DNA from: Candidatus Mcinerneyibacteriota bacterium
GTDB lineage: Bacteria > AUK180 > JAQVHJ01
Direction: 5' to 3'
Assembly (NCBI GenBank): GCA_030630935.1
Contig: DAOVMD010000187.1
Coordinates: forward strand, 1 to 6,371
DNA length: 6,371 nt
Shown here: positions 6,358-6,371 of the stretch, piece by piece
How the letters are laid out: each line of letters begins with the position of its first letter
Position numbering within the stretch: the stretch's first letter is position 1
The notes under the pieces: generated by a model
Told to the model about the DNA's origin: nothing
The model's database searches: none
Seen by the model: the letters and a program-made list of their open reading frames with translations, nothing else
Translations under genes and position numbers: made by a program

Positions 6358-6371
6358 AAGAGATGTCCCAA

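Larger units (their letters stand above)
6061..6371. other. Non-coding 3' region rich in inverted repeats
   Basis: These 311 bases follow the last stop codon, and I see no convincing gene in them. Near the start is a tandem TTCGC-TTCGC (6068-6077), which recalls half of the palindromic motif at 3943-4006. A T run at 6131-6137 has only a weak AAAAG/CTTTT stem around it (6118-6134), so it is not a good terminator. The palindromes AAGCGCTT (6147-6154) and GTGCAC (6171-6176) come next, then the stems listed separately. The minus strand from 6371 to 6153 stays open for about 72 codons, but its sequence is dominated by the inverted repeats and it does not look like a real protein. Confidence 0.55.

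Noticed and set aside
6153-6371. A 72-codon open frame on the minus strand reaching the window edge
   Set aside because: Its codons are mostly the arms of inverted repeats (6229-6277, 6311-6327, 6338-6357), no domain or signal is visible, and its composition is odd (many Cys and Ile). It is more likely the chance translation of a repeat element, although a partial gene starting beyond the edge cannot be fully excluded.
1-6371. CRISPR array, tRNA, rRNA or complete insertion sequence
   Set aside because: No regularly spaced direct repeats, no cloverleaf or rRNA-like sequence, and no transposase reading frame were seen.

Overview
The window is AT-rich, and all three recognisable genes lie on the + strand. 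Every product is an envelope or secreted-type protein, or a membrane signalling protein. The codon usage, the periplasmic binding protein and the periplasm-facing sensor suggest a Gram-negative-type bacterium. It is probably an uncultured environmental lineage such as a spirochaete or a relative, but the sequence does not fix the phylum and that guess is weak.

Layout: positions 1-30 are too short to assign and may hold the end of an upstream gene. Positions 31-945 encode a secreted substrate-binding protein of the ABC transporter type (PF04392/COG2984 family). After a 4-base gap, 950-3925 encodes a large hybrid sensor histidine kinase. Its order is membrane segment, extracytoplasmic sensor, membrane segment, HAMP, coiled coil, GAF, HisKA, HATPase, REC, REC. 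The tight spacing implies one transcript. No permease or ATPase gene is visible, so the binding protein may serve as a ligand-sensing partner of the kinase rather than in transport.

Positions 3926-4077 are intergenic. They carry a GC-rich palindromic element (about 3943-4006), followed by a near-consensus extended -10 promoter (4043-4071). The promoter's predicted start point falls on the ATG of the next gene. That gene (4078-6060) encodes an exported or membrane-anchored protein with an N-terminal region that reads as six degenerate beta-propeller blades with Asp-boxes. Its C-terminal domain is of the DUF4015 putative glycoside hydrolase type (PF13200/COG1306). Positions 6061-6371 have no convincing gene. 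They contain a series of inverted repeats, including a 12-bp stem and a 9-bp stem, that look like an extragenic repeat element or a structured RNA continuing past the window.

The first two genes plausibly form a sense-and-relay module. A functional link to the glycoside hydrolase-like gene rests on proximity only, because that gene has its own promoter. I saw no CRISPR array, tRNA, rRNA or complete insertion sequence.
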